The notes beneath the pieces are model-generated. The model ran no database searches and had not been told where the DNA came from. It saw nothing but the letters and a program-made list of their open reading frames with translations. Positions 15,094-23,492 of a stretch of 52,184 nt of DNA are shown piece by piece. This stretch comes from Gp6-AA40 sp036802945 (GTDB lineage Bacteria; Acidobacteriota; Vicinamibacteria; Vicinamibacterales; UBA2999). How positions within the stretch are numbered: position 1 is the stretch's first letter; every line of letters begins with the position of its first letter. Made by a program: the position numbers and the translations under genes. Location of the stretch: positions 1 through 52,184 of the forward strand of contig DAIRVG010000024.1 in NCBI GenBank assembly GCA_036802945.1, in the 5' to 3' direction.

Positions 15094-16815
15094 TTAATCG
15101 AGCGGCTCCAGCTTGACGATCGAGGCGCCGTGATTGCTGCCGACCCAGAACGTCACCGGGTTGGTGGAGTTGTCCACCCACACGCGTCTGATGTTCGTCG
15201 GGTTGGGAAGCAGATACTCCGTGAACGCACCGGTCCTGGTATCAAGGCGCACGACTCGGTCCGACATCATCGATCCAGTCCATGCCTCGCCGTTCTTGTC
15301 GATGACCACGTCATACGGATTCGACCACGGCGTGGGCACGGGCCATTCCTTGATCTGCTTGGTCGTCGGGTCGAGCATGGCGATGGCGTTCCCATCGTAT
15401 TCTCCGAACCACAGTCGGTTCCGGGCGTCGACGCTGCCCCGGCGCGGCCGCGAATTGGGAATCGCCGTGCGAAGGAGCTCCAGCTTCTTCGTGGCGCCGT
15501 CGAGGATGCCAATGCTCCCGGCGTTGAAGTCCAGCATGTACAGATTGTTGTTGTGGTCGGCGTTGATGCCGTAGGAGCCGATGGTTCGTTTCGTCTCCGG
15601 GTCGGTGAACGTGCCGAAGTTCTCCCACTTGCCCGTCGCCGGATCCAACCTCAGGATCTGCGCCCGGTCGGAGTTCTTCACCCATACCTTGCCGTCGACA
15701 TGCGAGAAGGTCGGCGAGACGAAAGACTGCTGGGTCGCGTCGGTCTGCCACTCCTTCGGGACCGACCAGGTCTGGACCTTGCCGGTCTTCTTGTCGAGTT
15801 TCGCAACGCCGCCCTGATACATGAGGCCCACCCAGAGATTCCCGTCACGGTCCGCCTCGAGGTCGAGCGTCCCGACAGGGAACCCTTCCTTAATGAGCGG
15901 AATCGGATATTCGGTGACCTTGCCGGTTTTCGGGTCCATCTTGCCCAGGAGCAACGCGCCGAAGTCCGAGTACCAGACCATCCCGTCGCTATCGACGATC
16001 ACGTCGTGCGGCTCGATGGTCTTTCGGGGCAGATCGTATTCGGTGACGATCATGCGCGTGGCGCGACCGGTGGGCCGCGGCAACGCCTTGAACCGATAGT
16101 CGTGGCTCGGACCTTTGCTGAGGTTTACGGTTTCAAGCCACTCCGCCGCGGCTTTGGCGCGCGGGTCCGCGCCCATGCCCCCTTCGCCGCCCATGGCGCT
16201 GCCAGCACCGCCGCCGAGGTTCCGGCGTGCCATGCCGACAAGCCGCTGCGGGTGGAGCAGCGTGCTGCCGGGATAGTAGCCGGCCATTTTGTCGAGCACT
16301 TGCAGGAACTTGCTCGCGTCATGCGTGGAATTGACGATCGGTTGATAGGAATGGCAGCTGTTGCAGGAGAGCAGGAACTTCTTCTGCTGATCCGAGCCGG
16401 GCATGCTGGCCAGCCACTCGGCGTTGGTGAGCTGCGAGGCGATATCTGTCGCCGGCCTCAACCTCATGTCCGCGCTCGCCGTTACTCCCCCACGTACATC
16501 GATCGCCGTGGGGCCAAGCAGCTCGTAGCCGATCGCGCGGATCTTCAGCTGGTAGTCGCCGGATCCGAGTTTCGCTTCCGGGAAGTTGTAACGGCCCCTG
16601 TTATCGGTCACAACCGACATCGAGATGGTGGAGCCCTCCTTCCGGGCGGTGACCACCACGCCTTCCATCGGGCCTTCTTCGTCCGAAGTGACGCGCCCGG
16701 TCAGCGCGACGCCAGCCTGCGCCTGCAGCGGAAACCAATCTGATCCTGCGTGGATAAGGAGGGCCGCCAATCCGGAAACGGCAAACATCAGAGGAATCCC
16801 GCGCACTGTTCTCAT
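15094..16815 (-). CDS. Secreted carboxypeptidase-regulatory / heme / Vgb-like propeller protein
   Basis: 573 residues with a signal peptide (IPLMFAVSGLAALLIHAG). Residues 36-120 are a carboxypeptidase regulatory-like beta-sandwich (LTGRVTSDEEGPMEGVVVTA, then GRYNFPEAKLGSGDYQLKI). Residues 150-156 hold one heme c site, CNSCHSY. Residues 255-570 form a virginiamycin B lyase-like propeller with repeats such as HDVIVDSDGMVWYSDFG and TGKVTEYPIP. The combination is common in Acidobacteriota and Planctomycetes, and its role is not established; it is not a true streptogramin lyase on this evidence. ATG after ggagg. Upstream (16860-16865) is CATAAT on the minus strand. Confidence 0.85.
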   Translation of the reverse strand: MRTVRGIPLMFAVSGLAALLIHAGSDWFPLQAQAGVALTGRVTSDEEGPMEGVVVTARKEGSTISMSVVTDNRGRYNFPEAKLGSGDYQLKIRAIGYELLGPTAIDVRGGVTASADMRLRPATDIASQLTNAEWLASMPGSDQQKKFLLSCNSCHSYQPIVNSTHDASKFLQVLDKMAGYYPGSTLLHPQRLVGMARRNLGGGAGSAMGGEGGMGADPRAKAAAEWLETVNLSKGPSHDYRFKALPRPTGRATRMIVTEYDLPRKTIEPHDVIVDSDGMVWYSDFGALLLGKMDPKTGKVTEYPIPLIKEGFPVGTLDLEADRDGNLWVGLMYQGGVAKLDKKTGKVQTWSVPKEWQTDATQQSFVSPTFSHVDGKVWVKNSDRAQILRLDPATGKWENFGTFTDPETKRTIGSYGINADHNNNLYMLDFNAGSIGILDGATKKLELLRTAIPNSRPRRGSVDARNRLWFGEYDGNAIAMLDPTTKQIKEWPVPTPWSNPYDVVIDKNGEAWTGSMMSDRVVRLDTRTGAFTEYLLPNPTNIRRVWVDNSTNPVTFWVGSNHGASIVKLEPLD

Positions 16816-16901
16816 CGGATCCTCCTGTTGTGATGGCGAGCAGAGTCCTAGCGCCGCGGATTATGGACGGTTTTGCCAGCCGGCACAAGCGCGAACGGGA
16901 C

Positions 16902-16907
16902 TATAAT
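16902..16907 (+). promoter_or_regulatory. Perfect -10 hexamer TATAAT upstream of cytochrome gene
   Basis: TATAAT lies 41 bp before the ATG at 16949 in the divergent region 16816-16948. The nearest -35-like TTGCCA (16873-16878) is 23 bp away, which is too far for a standard promoter, so the -35 is either poor or not needed. On the other strand CATAAT at 16865-16860 could serve the divergent gene. Confidence 0.4.
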
Positions 16908-16948
16908 GGCCGCCGCTTTTCCACCTCCGTAAAGAAGGGGCTCAACCT

Positions 16949-18169
16949 ATGACGTTGGGCGGACGAAGCATGAGACCGCGGTCCGTACGATGGATACTCC
17001 CGGCCACCGCAATCGCATTGGCCGCGTGGATCGGCGGGCTGGCGGCCGCGCAAACGGCACCACAAGAGAAACCCCTTCTCTCAGATCAGGTCTTCAAGAA
17101 CGTCCAGGCGCTCAAGGGCATTCCGGTGGACGAATTCCTGGGGACGATGGGGCTCATGGCGGCCGCCCTGCAATTCGACTGCTCGGATTGTCACGTCAAT
17201 GCCGGCACCGCGAATGTGGATTGGGCCGCCGACACGCCGAGAAAGATAACGGCGCGCCGGATGGTGAACATGGTTGCCACCATCAATCAGAACAACTTTG
17301 GTGGACGCCAGCTGGTGACGTGCTGGACCTGCCATCGCAACCGCGACAAGCCGCTGAACACGCCGACGCTGGCGACGATATACGGCATGCCGACCGTCGA
17401 GCCCGACGACGTCATCACGCCGTTTCCGGGATCCGACTCCCCTGCGTCGATTCTCGACAGATATATTCAGGCGTCCGGCGGGGCCCAGCGCCTGGCCGGA
17501 CTGACCAGCATTTCCGCCAAGGGAATCGCCGTGAGCTTTGGCGGATTCGGCGGCGATGGCGCGGTCGAAATCGTCGCGAGGGCTCCGGACAAGCGTTCCA
17601 CGATCATTCTGTTCAAGGCGGCAACCAGTCGAGGAGACCAGATCCGAACCTATAACGGCAGCACCGGTTGGGTACGGACGCCGCTCAACGTCGTCGGCGA
17701 GTTTCAACTAATCGGGAGCGATCTGGACGGGGCCAGGGTCGACGCGCAACTGTCCTTTCCAGGACAGATCAAGAACATTTTCACGAATCTGAAAACCGGC
17801 CCGCCCACGACCATTACCGATCTGCCGGCGCCGACCAGCCAATCGTCGGTGCTGCAGGGCGCGATCGGAAATCAAAGTCACCTTGTGGACGTCGTCCAGG
17901 GCACCGGGCCGAGAGGACTACTGGTGACGCTCTATTTCGATCAGCAAACCGGCCTGCTCCTGCGTGAGTTGCGTTATGGCCTTTCGCCGATCGGCCGCGT
18001 CCCCACGCAAATCGACTTCGCCGATTATCGCGACGTCAACGGAATCAAGCTGCCATTCCGCATCACGTACGCGTGGCTCGACGGGCGCGATGCAATCGTG
18101 CTGAACGACATCCAGATAAACGTTCCAATTGACGAGGCAAAATTCGGAAGACCGGCTCCACTGAAGTAG
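16949..18169 (+). CDS. Reaction-centre cytochrome c subunit-like diheme protein
   Basis: 406 residues with a signal peptide (cleaved near GLAAAQ). The N-terminal half has the pattern of the photosynthetic reaction centre cytochrome c family (PF02276): FKNVQALKGIPVDEFLGTMG, CSDCH at 78-82, MVNMVATIN, then VTCWTCHRN with CWTCH at 125-129. Only two of the four hemes of true reaction-centre subunits are present. The C-terminal half (from about 175) looks like an outer-membrane lipoprotein-sorting or LolA-like domain: ILDRYIQASGGAQRL and DFADYRDVNGIKLPFRI. The fusion is common in non-phototrophic Acidobacteriota. No photosynthesis genes are nearby. ATG at 16970 is an alternative start. Confidence 0.85.
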   Translation: MTLGGRSMRPRSVRWILPATAIALAAWIGGLAAAQTAPQEKPLLSDQVFKNVQALKGIPVDEFLGTMGLMAAALQFDCSDCHVNAGTANVDWAADTPRKITARRMVNMVATINQNNFGGRQLVTCWTCHRNRDKPLNTPTLATIYGMPTVEPDDVITPFPGSDSPASILDRYIQASGGAQRLAGLTSISAKGIAVSFGGFGGDGAVEIVARAPDKRSTIILFKAATSRGDQIRTYNGSTGWVRTPLNVVGEFQLIGSDLDGARVDAQLSFPGQIKNIFTNLKTGPPTTITDLPAPTSQSSVLQGAIGNQSHLVDVVQGTGPRGLLVTLYFDQQTGLLLRELRYGLSPIGRVPTQIDFADYRDVNGIKLPFRITYAWLDGRDAIVLNDIQINVPIDEAKFGRPAPLK

Positions 18170-18184
18170 TGAAGCCGTACTCAC

Positions 18185-18297
18185 AGTTTTCTTCGTGACC
18201 TTCGCGCCATCGTGGTTATTTTCGCGAAGGCGGGCTTGGCTCGCCGAAGCCTTGGCGAAGGGCCTGCCGCGCCGTAGCCTTGGCGAAGGCGGGCGGG
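18185..18297. repeat. Short repeat cluster after the cytochrome gene
   Basis: Holds a half copy of the family B arm (cttcgtgaccttcgcgccat, cgtggtta; 18190-18218) and two identical small palindromes, gccttggcgaaggc-like, at 18249-18262 and 18277-18290. The palindromes can form a 5-bp stem with a GGCG loop. The cluster separates the converging genes ending at 18169 and 18304. Confidence 0.55.
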
Positions 18298-18303
18298 CGG
18301 CCC

Positions 18304-18708
18304 TTACTTGGGCGCGCCCTCCGCTTCAGTCAACCCGAGGAAGAACTTCTTGCCGTTGGCAAACGTGATGTTTCTGCCGACGGCACGGGTGGACCCGTCC
18401 TTCGCCTGGTAGCCCTCGGCCGTGATCTCGGTTCCCGCCGGGAGGGATTCCTTCGTCAAGCCCAGTCTGTACAGGTTGTTCGGGCTGGCGCCCTCGATCA
18501 TCCAGGTGACGACCTTGCCCTCGGCGTCCTTGACATCGATGTGAATCCACGAGTGTGGATTGGTCAGTTCCCACTTCGTGACGCTTCCCTGCACCTTGAT
18601 CGGTTTGTTCTGGTCGAATTCCGCCGCGAACGCGTGGTGCGCCCACACCGGCACCGCCGCCAGAACGAGGCCCACAGCAGCGACGACAACCATCAACTTT
18701 GTTCTCAT
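18304..18708 (-). CDS. DUF6152 family exported protein
   Basis: 134 residues from the ATG at 18708 (gagggg upstream). The signal peptide ends at VWA, so the mature protein starts HHAFAAEFD. The paired His24-His25, the motif LTNPHSWIHIDV (Asn-Pro-His at 50-52) and VTWMIEGASPNNL are the family signature. Function is unproved; the His pair at the mature N-terminus is a plausible metal site (inference). The gene follows the family protein at 18719 by 10 bp. The same two domains are fused in one protein at 32554-33591, which strongly links their jobs. Confidence 0.88.
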   Translation of the reverse strand: MRTKLMVVVAAVGLVLAAVPVWAHHAFAAEFDQNKPIKVQGSVTKWELTNPHSWIHIDVKDAEGKVVTWMIEGASPNNLYRLGLTKESLPAGTEITAEGYQAKDGSTRAVGRNITFANGKKFFLGLTEAEGAPK

Positions 18709-18718
18709 GGATTGCCCC

Positions 18719-19753
18719 TCACTTCCCTTTCTTCTGCGCCGCTTCTTCTTCGACACGGGCCCCGCGAAGAATGGTTGCGATCATGGTATTGCCTTCGTGG
18801 CACGCCCACTCGTACACCGGCCCCTTGTTCTTCGTCCAGGAAACTTCCGCAGTCCAGGGTTTGGCCCATGTCGTGGGATCTTCAACCGTAAACTGGTAAA
18901 TCAGCGTGTCATCCGCGGCGCGCGTGAAGCGTTCCACCAGATGCAGCTTGTCGCTGGATCCTCGGTAAGCGGTCCGGTTGGTGAAATTGGTCGTGTCGAC
19001 GACGAGCGTATTCCCCTCCCAATGCCCCACCGAGTCGCCCTGCAACTGGCGGATGCTTTGCGGGACGTGCGGGCGGCCGTCGGTCGGGATGACGCGTGTG
19101 TTGTGGTCTGTCTCGTGAAGCAAGGAGACGTATCCCGATCCCTGGACAATCTGCAGAAGGTTGCCTTCATTGGCTCCGGGGGTCATTGGAATTCTCACCT
19201 GGTTCAGCAGGATGCAACGCTCGCTCAACGACCGTTGCTCGTGGCTGTCGAATTCGTGGCCCTTGAGTTCGGCAGCGCGTGCGGCGTTTCTTGCTCTGGC
19301 CTCCGGCAACATGGGAGGAACGACGCCTTCCGGCCCCACGACGAGCGAGGTGCGCTTGGAGGTGTATCTGACCTTGCCCCGGTCAAAGCCGTATAGTTCG
19401 AGGTCGTATCGGACAGCCTGTGGGTTGGCGGCCCCAAGTTCGGCTCCTTCGACCTCTTCTCCCTGGCTCCCCTCGCGAACACGCTTAGTCAGGTCGGCCA
19501 GCTCCTGGTCGGTATAGAACTCTTTGGCGCCCAGGCTCTTCGGCCGTTCGAAGGGCGTCAACGTGTTGTTGGACCATATTCCTTGCAGGTCCGGCTTGCC
19601 GTCGGCAGTGCGCGGCGGTGTCCAAGCCTTCTCCCCTGTCGTCGCCTTCGCGGCGGATGACGGAGTCTGTCCGGCGGCAGGCGCCTGCGCAAGTAGCGCG
19701 ACCAGAGGCACGGCCGCCAGCGCCAAGGTTGAAGCGAGTAAGCGACGGCTCAT
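18719..19753 (-). CDS. Uncharacterised secreted protein, ADGKPDLQGIW family (member 1)
   Basis: 344 residues from the ATG at 19753. Signal peptide LLASTLALAAVPLVALLAQA. The mature N-terminus carries RTADGKPDLQGIWSNNTLTP, and later blocks are EGNTLVVDTTNFTN, VERFTRAADDTLIYQFTVED and YEWACHEGN near the C-terminus. These blocks are shared with the genes at 19780, 32554 and 42251. I know no assigned function. The strand-rich pattern without catalytic motifs, and the GRWEGNTLVVDVT block, suggest a beta-sandwich or lipocalin-like binding protein (inference). It lies between member 2 (26 bp) and the DUF6152 gene (10 bp) in one operon. Confidence 0.8.
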   Translation of the reverse strand: MSRRLLASTLALAAVPLVALLAQAPAAGQTPSSAAKATTGEKAWTPPRTADGKPDLQGIWSNNTLTPFERPKSLGAKEFYTDQELADLTKRVREGSQGEEVEGAELGAANPQAVRYDLELYGFDRGKVRYTSKRTSLVVGPEGVVPPMLPEARARNAARAAELKGHEFDSHEQRSLSERCILLNQVRIPMTPGANEGNLLQIVQGSGYVSLLHETDHNTRVIPTDGRPHVPQSIRQLQGDSVGHWEGNTLVVDTTNFTNRTAYRGSSDKLHLVERFTRAADDTLIYQFTVEDPTTWAKPWTAEVSWTKNKGPVYEWACHEGNTMIATILRGARVEEEAAQKKGK

Positions 19754-19779
19754 AGGATGTCCTTTCGTACAGACCTTAG

Positions 19780-20598
19780 CTAGTTGCTGGACTTCTTCCG
19801 AAGCGGACCATACATCAACTCCTCGGCGAACTCCACGCACTTGTATTCCAGGAGCGTTGCATTCTTCTCGGCGCGACGATACAGCGGCATGCTGATCTTC
19901 CAGGGGCGCGAGAACACCTTCGGATCTTCAATTGTCGCTTCGTAATTGAGCGTGTCCGCGCTACGTGGCGTGTAGCGCTCCACCACGTGTAACGCGTCGC
20001 TATGGAAGTTGCCGGCACGGTCGAACCATGTGTTCTCCATGAGACTGGTCACGTCGACCACGAGCGTTTCGCCTTCCCAGCGCCCGTTCGACCACCCCAT
20101 CCAACTATCGCCGGGAGCTTTCGTCGGGGCACCCATGTTAATGATGCGGACCGCGTCAGCGTACTCGTAGTTAATCAGGATGTTCTGCTGAGACTGGACG
20201 ATTTGAAAGGGATGAGGGAGATAGGTGGCACGTGGCACGCCCGGCAGATAACACTTGACCTCCGGGTCGAGCGTCGTCCAACTCGCCTGATTGCTCTTCT
20301 TTTTGGCAACCGCCGCCGGTAGATAGGGGATCTCATCGCCTTCGACCACGCCCAGGCCCGGCGGCACAGCGAAGACCGCTCCGAGCGAGGGAACAGGACC
20401 CTTGCCGGCGGCGTGGGCCTGGAGATCCCAATTTGCAGTGTTGAGGGCCTGCCAGATCCCGTTCAGGTTGGGTTTTCCATCAGCGGTCCGCGGCGCACGG
20501 TAGGCGGGGGCCTGAGCATGGCCCGACATCGCGGCTAGCATCAGGACGACTGCTACCGTGACTCCTGCAATGACCGAGTCGCTAAGCCAATTTCGCAT
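19780..20598 (-). CDS. Uncharacterised secreted protein, ADGKPDLQGIW family (member 2)
   Basis: 272 residues with a signal peptide (VIAGVTVAVVLMLAAMSGHA). The family signature reads RTADGKPNLNGIWQALNTAN. Conserved later blocks are GWSNGRWEGETLVVDVTSL, FHSDALHVVERYTPRSADTL and EDPKVFSRPWK, ending with LLEYKCVEF. It is shorter than member 1 in the middle, and the CHEGN block is reduced to a single Cys. Its closest relative in the window is at 42251-43219, which also has FHSDALHVVERW. It is 36 bp downstream of the ankyrin gene. Function unknown. Confidence 0.78.
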   Translation of the reverse strand: MRNWLSDSVIAGVTVAVVLMLAAMSGHAQAPAYRAPRTADGKPNLNGIWQALNTANWDLQAHAAGKGPVPSLGAVFAVPPGLGVVEGDEIPYLPAAVAKKKSNQASWTTLDPEVKCYLPGVPRATYLPHPFQIVQSQQNILINYEYADAVRIINMGAPTKAPGDSWMGWSNGRWEGETLVVDVTSLMENTWFDRAGNFHSDALHVVERYTPRSADTLNYEATIEDPKVFSRPWKISMPLYRRAEKNATLLEYKCVEFAEELMYGPLRKKSSN

Positions 20599-20634
20599 AG
20601 GACTGGACCTCAGGTTTTATGGCGGCCAATCGTA

Positions 20635-22071
20635 TCACTTCTTTCCCTCTCTCGCGCCCTTCTCGACGAGGAAAGTCACCACAGACTTGAGCGTAAACGC
20701 CTTTGCGGCATCAAGCGCAGTCCGGCCGTCGGTGTTGACCGCATTCACGTCAACGCCGAGTTCGATGGCAAGCTTCACGCTCTCCAGGATCAACGCCTCG
20801 CGCTGAGCCCGATCGGGCTGAGCCCACGCGCGCCCGCCGCCGATGCCAACCGCGGCCATCAGTGCGGTCGTCGCCTGCGTGCGTCGATCGTTGAGGTCAA
20901 TCGCGTAGTACTCGCTGCGGTGGACGAAGAGGGGATCGGCGCCGTGCTTCACGAGGAGACGCATCACGCCCGGCTCAGCGAAGCGCGCCGCGAGCCAGAA
21001 CGGCGTCGCGCCGACAAGCGCCGGCGCAAAATTGAAGTCCAAGGAGGATCGACGCTCGGGTGTCCAGGTTTGAAGCGGCGTGTTCGGATTCGCGCCGTGT
21101 GCGAGAAGGGCGCTCACCATCTTCTCGTCGCGACGCATGATTGCCTCGTGGAGCGCCGTAAACCCAGGTCCAGCCGCGTTTGGGTCGGCGCGCTTGTCGA
21201 GCAGCAACTCGACGATCTCGGTGAACCCCGAGTGAGCGGCGAGCGTCGTCGCGCTCACGCCCCAGGCATCCGCGTCGTTGACATTGGCGCCCGCAGCGAG
21301 CAGCAGCGTGGCCGAGGCGAGATCGCCGACGCGCGCGGCAAACATCAGTGCCGTGTCGCCGCCGTGCGGAATCAACCGGTTGTACTCGGGCTTCCCATGC
21401 GGAGGAGCGGCCATCATCTGGCTCCACGTATCCGAGCGGGCGTGGATATCGGCGCCGCGGGCCAGAAGGACCTTGACGACTTCAGGGTGCTGCTGTGAGA
21501 CCGCCCACATGAGTGCGGTCTGGCCGCGTGGACCGCGTGCGTTGACGTTCGCACCCTTATCGATCAACTGCGTGATGACGAGGGGATTGCCCGAACGGGA
21601 AGCGATCATCAGCGGCGTCTCGCCGAGGAGCAAGGCGAGGTTTGGATTCGCACCGGCCCCGAGGAGCCGGCCTACCATGGCCGCGCTGCCGTTCAGGCTT
21701 GCCGTCCAGAGCGGCGTGACGCCGAGATCGTTGGCCGCATTCACATTGGCGCCGGCGCGGATCAACAGATCCGCACTTTCCCCCGCGTCGCGATAGCTCG
21801 CCCAGTGCAGCGCGGTCGTTCCGTCTGCCGCGACCGCATTCACGTCGACACGCTGCTTGAGCAGCGCGCGCAGTGCATCGGTGTCGGCATTCCTGGCCGC
21901 GTCGATCAGCGGTGTTCGCTCCGCCGCGTACAAGGGAGCCGTGTGCCCAACGATCGAGAGAAAAGCAACCACGAAGAACACGAAAGCCTCGAAGCACACG
22001 ATTAAGGACAAAAAGACTTTCGTGACCTTCGAGCCATTCGTGACCTTCGTGGTTAGTTCAGGCGCCTGCAT
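20635..22071 (-). CDS. Exported ankyrin-repeat protein
   Basis: 478 residues. From about residue 52 to the end there are roughly ten ankyrin repeats with the usual TPLxxAxxxG and LLxxGAxxN signatures, for example GTTALHWASYRDAGESADLL and ALMFAARVGDLASATLLL. Ankyrins bind other proteins, so a scaffold or inhibitor role is likely. The N-terminal hydrophobic stretch (FLSLIVCFEAFVFFVVAFLS, residues 19-38) is encoded inside a family B dispersed repeat (21967-22054). The ATG at 22071 is supported by a ribosome site overlapping the end of the DUF1552 gene 12 bp upstream. A shorter GTG start is possible but would also lie in the repeat. Confidence 0.85.
   Translation of the reverse strand: MQAPELTTKVTNGSKVTKVFLSLIVCFEAFVFFVVAFLSIVGHTAPLYAAERTPLIDAARNADTDALRALLKQRVDVNAVAADGTTALHWASYRDAGESADLLIRAGANVNAANDLGVTPLWTASLNGSAAMVGRLLGAGANPNLALLLGETPLMIASRSGNPLVITQLIDKGANVNARGPRGQTALMWAVSQQHPEVVKVLLARGADIHARSDTWSQMMAAPPHGKPEYNRLIPHGGDTALMFAARVGDLASATLLLAAGANVNDADAWGVSATTLAAHSGFTEIVELLLDKRADPNAAGPGFTALHEAIMRRDEKMVSALLAHGANPNTPLQTWTPERRSSLDFNFAPALVGATPFWLAARFAEPGVMRLLVKHGADPLFVHRSEYYAIDLNDRRTQATTALMAAVGIGGGRAWAQPDRAQREALILESVKLAIELGVDVNAVNTDGRTALDAAKAFTLKSVVTFLVEKGAREGKK
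21967..22054. repeat. Dispersed hairpin element, family B, overlapping a gene start
   Basis: The left half aaccacgaagaacacgaaag pairs with the right half ccattcgtgaccttcgtggt across a centre rich in purines. Similar copies are at 26098-26187 and 30479-30567, and half copies at 18190, 30913, 32296 and 34608. This copy lies fully within the 5' coding part of the ankyrin gene. Confidence 0.75.
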
Positions 22072-22083
22072 GCGACTTCTTTC

Positions 22084-23421
22084 CTACAGGGAGACCGTAT
22101 CGATCGGCAGGTGGCCCGTGCTGCCGCCCAGCCGCTCGACGGGCACGTCGAGCTTGTCCATGAGCGTAACCAGCAGGTTGGCCATCGGCGGCTTGTCCGT
22201 ATATTGCAGGTGCCGGCCTCCCTTCAGCTTCCCTGCTGCGCCGCCCACGACAAGGATCGGCAGGTTGTCGCCGGAATGCGCGTTGCTGTTCGAGATGCCC
22301 GCTCCGTACAGGATCGTCATGTGATCGAGCAGCGAGCCGTCGCCATCCCGGGTTGCGCGCAGCTTCGCCAGGTACTTCGAGAAGAGCTCCGTATGGTAGC
22401 GATTGATCTTCGACATGTGCGCGATGAGGTCAGGAACGTTGCTGTGGTGCGACAGCGGATGATGCGCCTCGGGCACGCCGATCTGCGGGTACGGGCGCGC
22501 GCTCTGTTCCTTGCCGATCATGAACGAGATGACACGCGTTAGGTCTGACTGCAGCGCGAGCAGCTGCAGGTCCAGCATCAACGCGAGGTGATCTTCGAAC
22601 ACGGGCGGCACACCCTGCGGCTGATCCAGCGACGGCAGCTCGATCCCGGCCTGTTCTTCTGCCTTCGCAATGCGACGCTCGACGTCGCGCACCGACTCGG
22701 TGTACTGATTCATCTTGGCCTGGTCGTCCGGACCGAGCTCCCTCCTGAGCTTCGCCAGCTTTTCGGTGACCGAGTCGAGAATGCTCTTCTGCTCCCTCAA
22801 TCTCTTTTCCCGCGCCGCCGCTTCCGTGCTGCCGGTGTCGCCAAAGAGCTTCTCGAAGACCGCGCGCGGGTTGTATTCCATCGGCAGCGGCTGCGTGGCG
22901 TTGCGCCAGCACAACGTGTGCGTGTAGACGCAGCTCAGATTGCCCGTGCAGGCGCCGGCATTGTTCGGCGCATCCATCGCGAGCTCGAGCGACGCGACCT
23001 GCGTCTCGCTGGCAAACCGCCGCGCGAGGATCTGGTCCATCGACACGTCCGCGAAGATCTCGACCTCGTTGCGGCCCCCGCGCGTCGTGCCGGTGAGAAA
23101 CGATCCCGACGCTCCCGCGTGGATGTAGTTCCAGTTCGCCTTGAGTCCCGAGAGCACCAGCAGCTGATCGCGGAACGGCGCGAGCGGTTCGAGAATCGGC
23201 GACAGCTCAAACGCCGTGTCTGCGCCCTTCGGCGTCCAGTACTCCATTGCCATCCCGTTGGGCACATAGAACGTCTGGAACCGGTGGACGGGAGCGCCAG
23301 CCGCGCGTGCGCGGAGCGAGGCGGCCGGAAGCATCGCGTCGAGAAACGGCAGCGCGACAGCCGCGCCGAGCCCACGCAGGATCGTCCGTCGCGGTAACGC
23401 TTTAGCTGTGAGGAAAGACAT
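22084..23421 (-). CDS. DUF1552 protein, Tat-exported
   Basis: 445 residues beginning with a twin-arginine signal (PRRTILRGLGAAVALPFLDA). Family features are FQTFYVPNGMAMEYWTP, GASGSFLTG, SMDQILARRF, YNPRAVFEKLFGDTGS, a coiled-coil helix near 205-260 (EKRLREQKSILDSVTEKLAK), PEAHHPLSHHSNVP and YGAGISNSNAHSGDNLPILV. DUF1552 belongs to the alkaline-phosphatase/sulfatase-like group and is nearly always beside a DUF1587-DUF1592 gene in Planctomycetota and Acidobacteriota, as here. The biochemical role is not established. ATG with ggagacgag upstream. The 71-bp gap before it carries a fragment of a family A-like repeat (23446-23485). Confidence 0.9.
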   Translation of the reverse strand: MSFLTAKALPRRTILRGLGAAVALPFLDAMLPAASLRARAAGAPVHRFQTFYVPNGMAMEYWTPKGADTAFELSPILEPLAPFRDQLLVLSGLKANWNYIHAGASGSFLTGTTRGGRNEVEIFADVSMDQILARRFASETQVASLELAMDAPNNAGACTGNLSCVYTHTLCWRNATQPLPMEYNPRAVFEKLFGDTGSTEAAAREKRLREQKSILDSVTEKLAKLRRELGPDDQAKMNQYTESVRDVERRIAKAEEQAGIELPSLDQPQGVPPVFEDHLALMLDLQLLALQSDLTRVISFMIGKEQSARPYPQIGVPEAHHPLSHHSNVPDLIAHMSKINRYHTELFSKYLAKLRATRDGDGSLLDHMTILYGAGISNSNAHSGDNLPILVVGGAAGKLKGGRHLQYTDKPPMANLLVTLMDKLDVPVERLGGSTGHLPIDTVSL

Positions 23422-23492
23422 CTCGTCTCCTTAGTATCAGGAATTGTCTCCGTGTCTCTGTGCCTCTGTGGCCCGTCTCAGTGAACAACGCA

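Noticed and set aside
15040..16743. A 567-residue open frame on the plus strand
   Set aside because: It is antisense to the heme/Vgb-like gene, starts inside a hairpin repeat, and has the composition of a shadow frame.
15094..16815. Streptogramin (virginiamycin B) lyase resistance gene
   Set aside because: Only the propeller is Vgb-like. The added heme and beta-sandwich domains and the export signal do not fit a cytoplasmic antibiotic lyase.
16949..18169. Evidence for photosynthesis
   Set aside because: Only the cytochrome resembles a reaction-centre subunit, it has two hemes instead of four, and no other phototrophy gene is present. The family is common in non-phototrophs.
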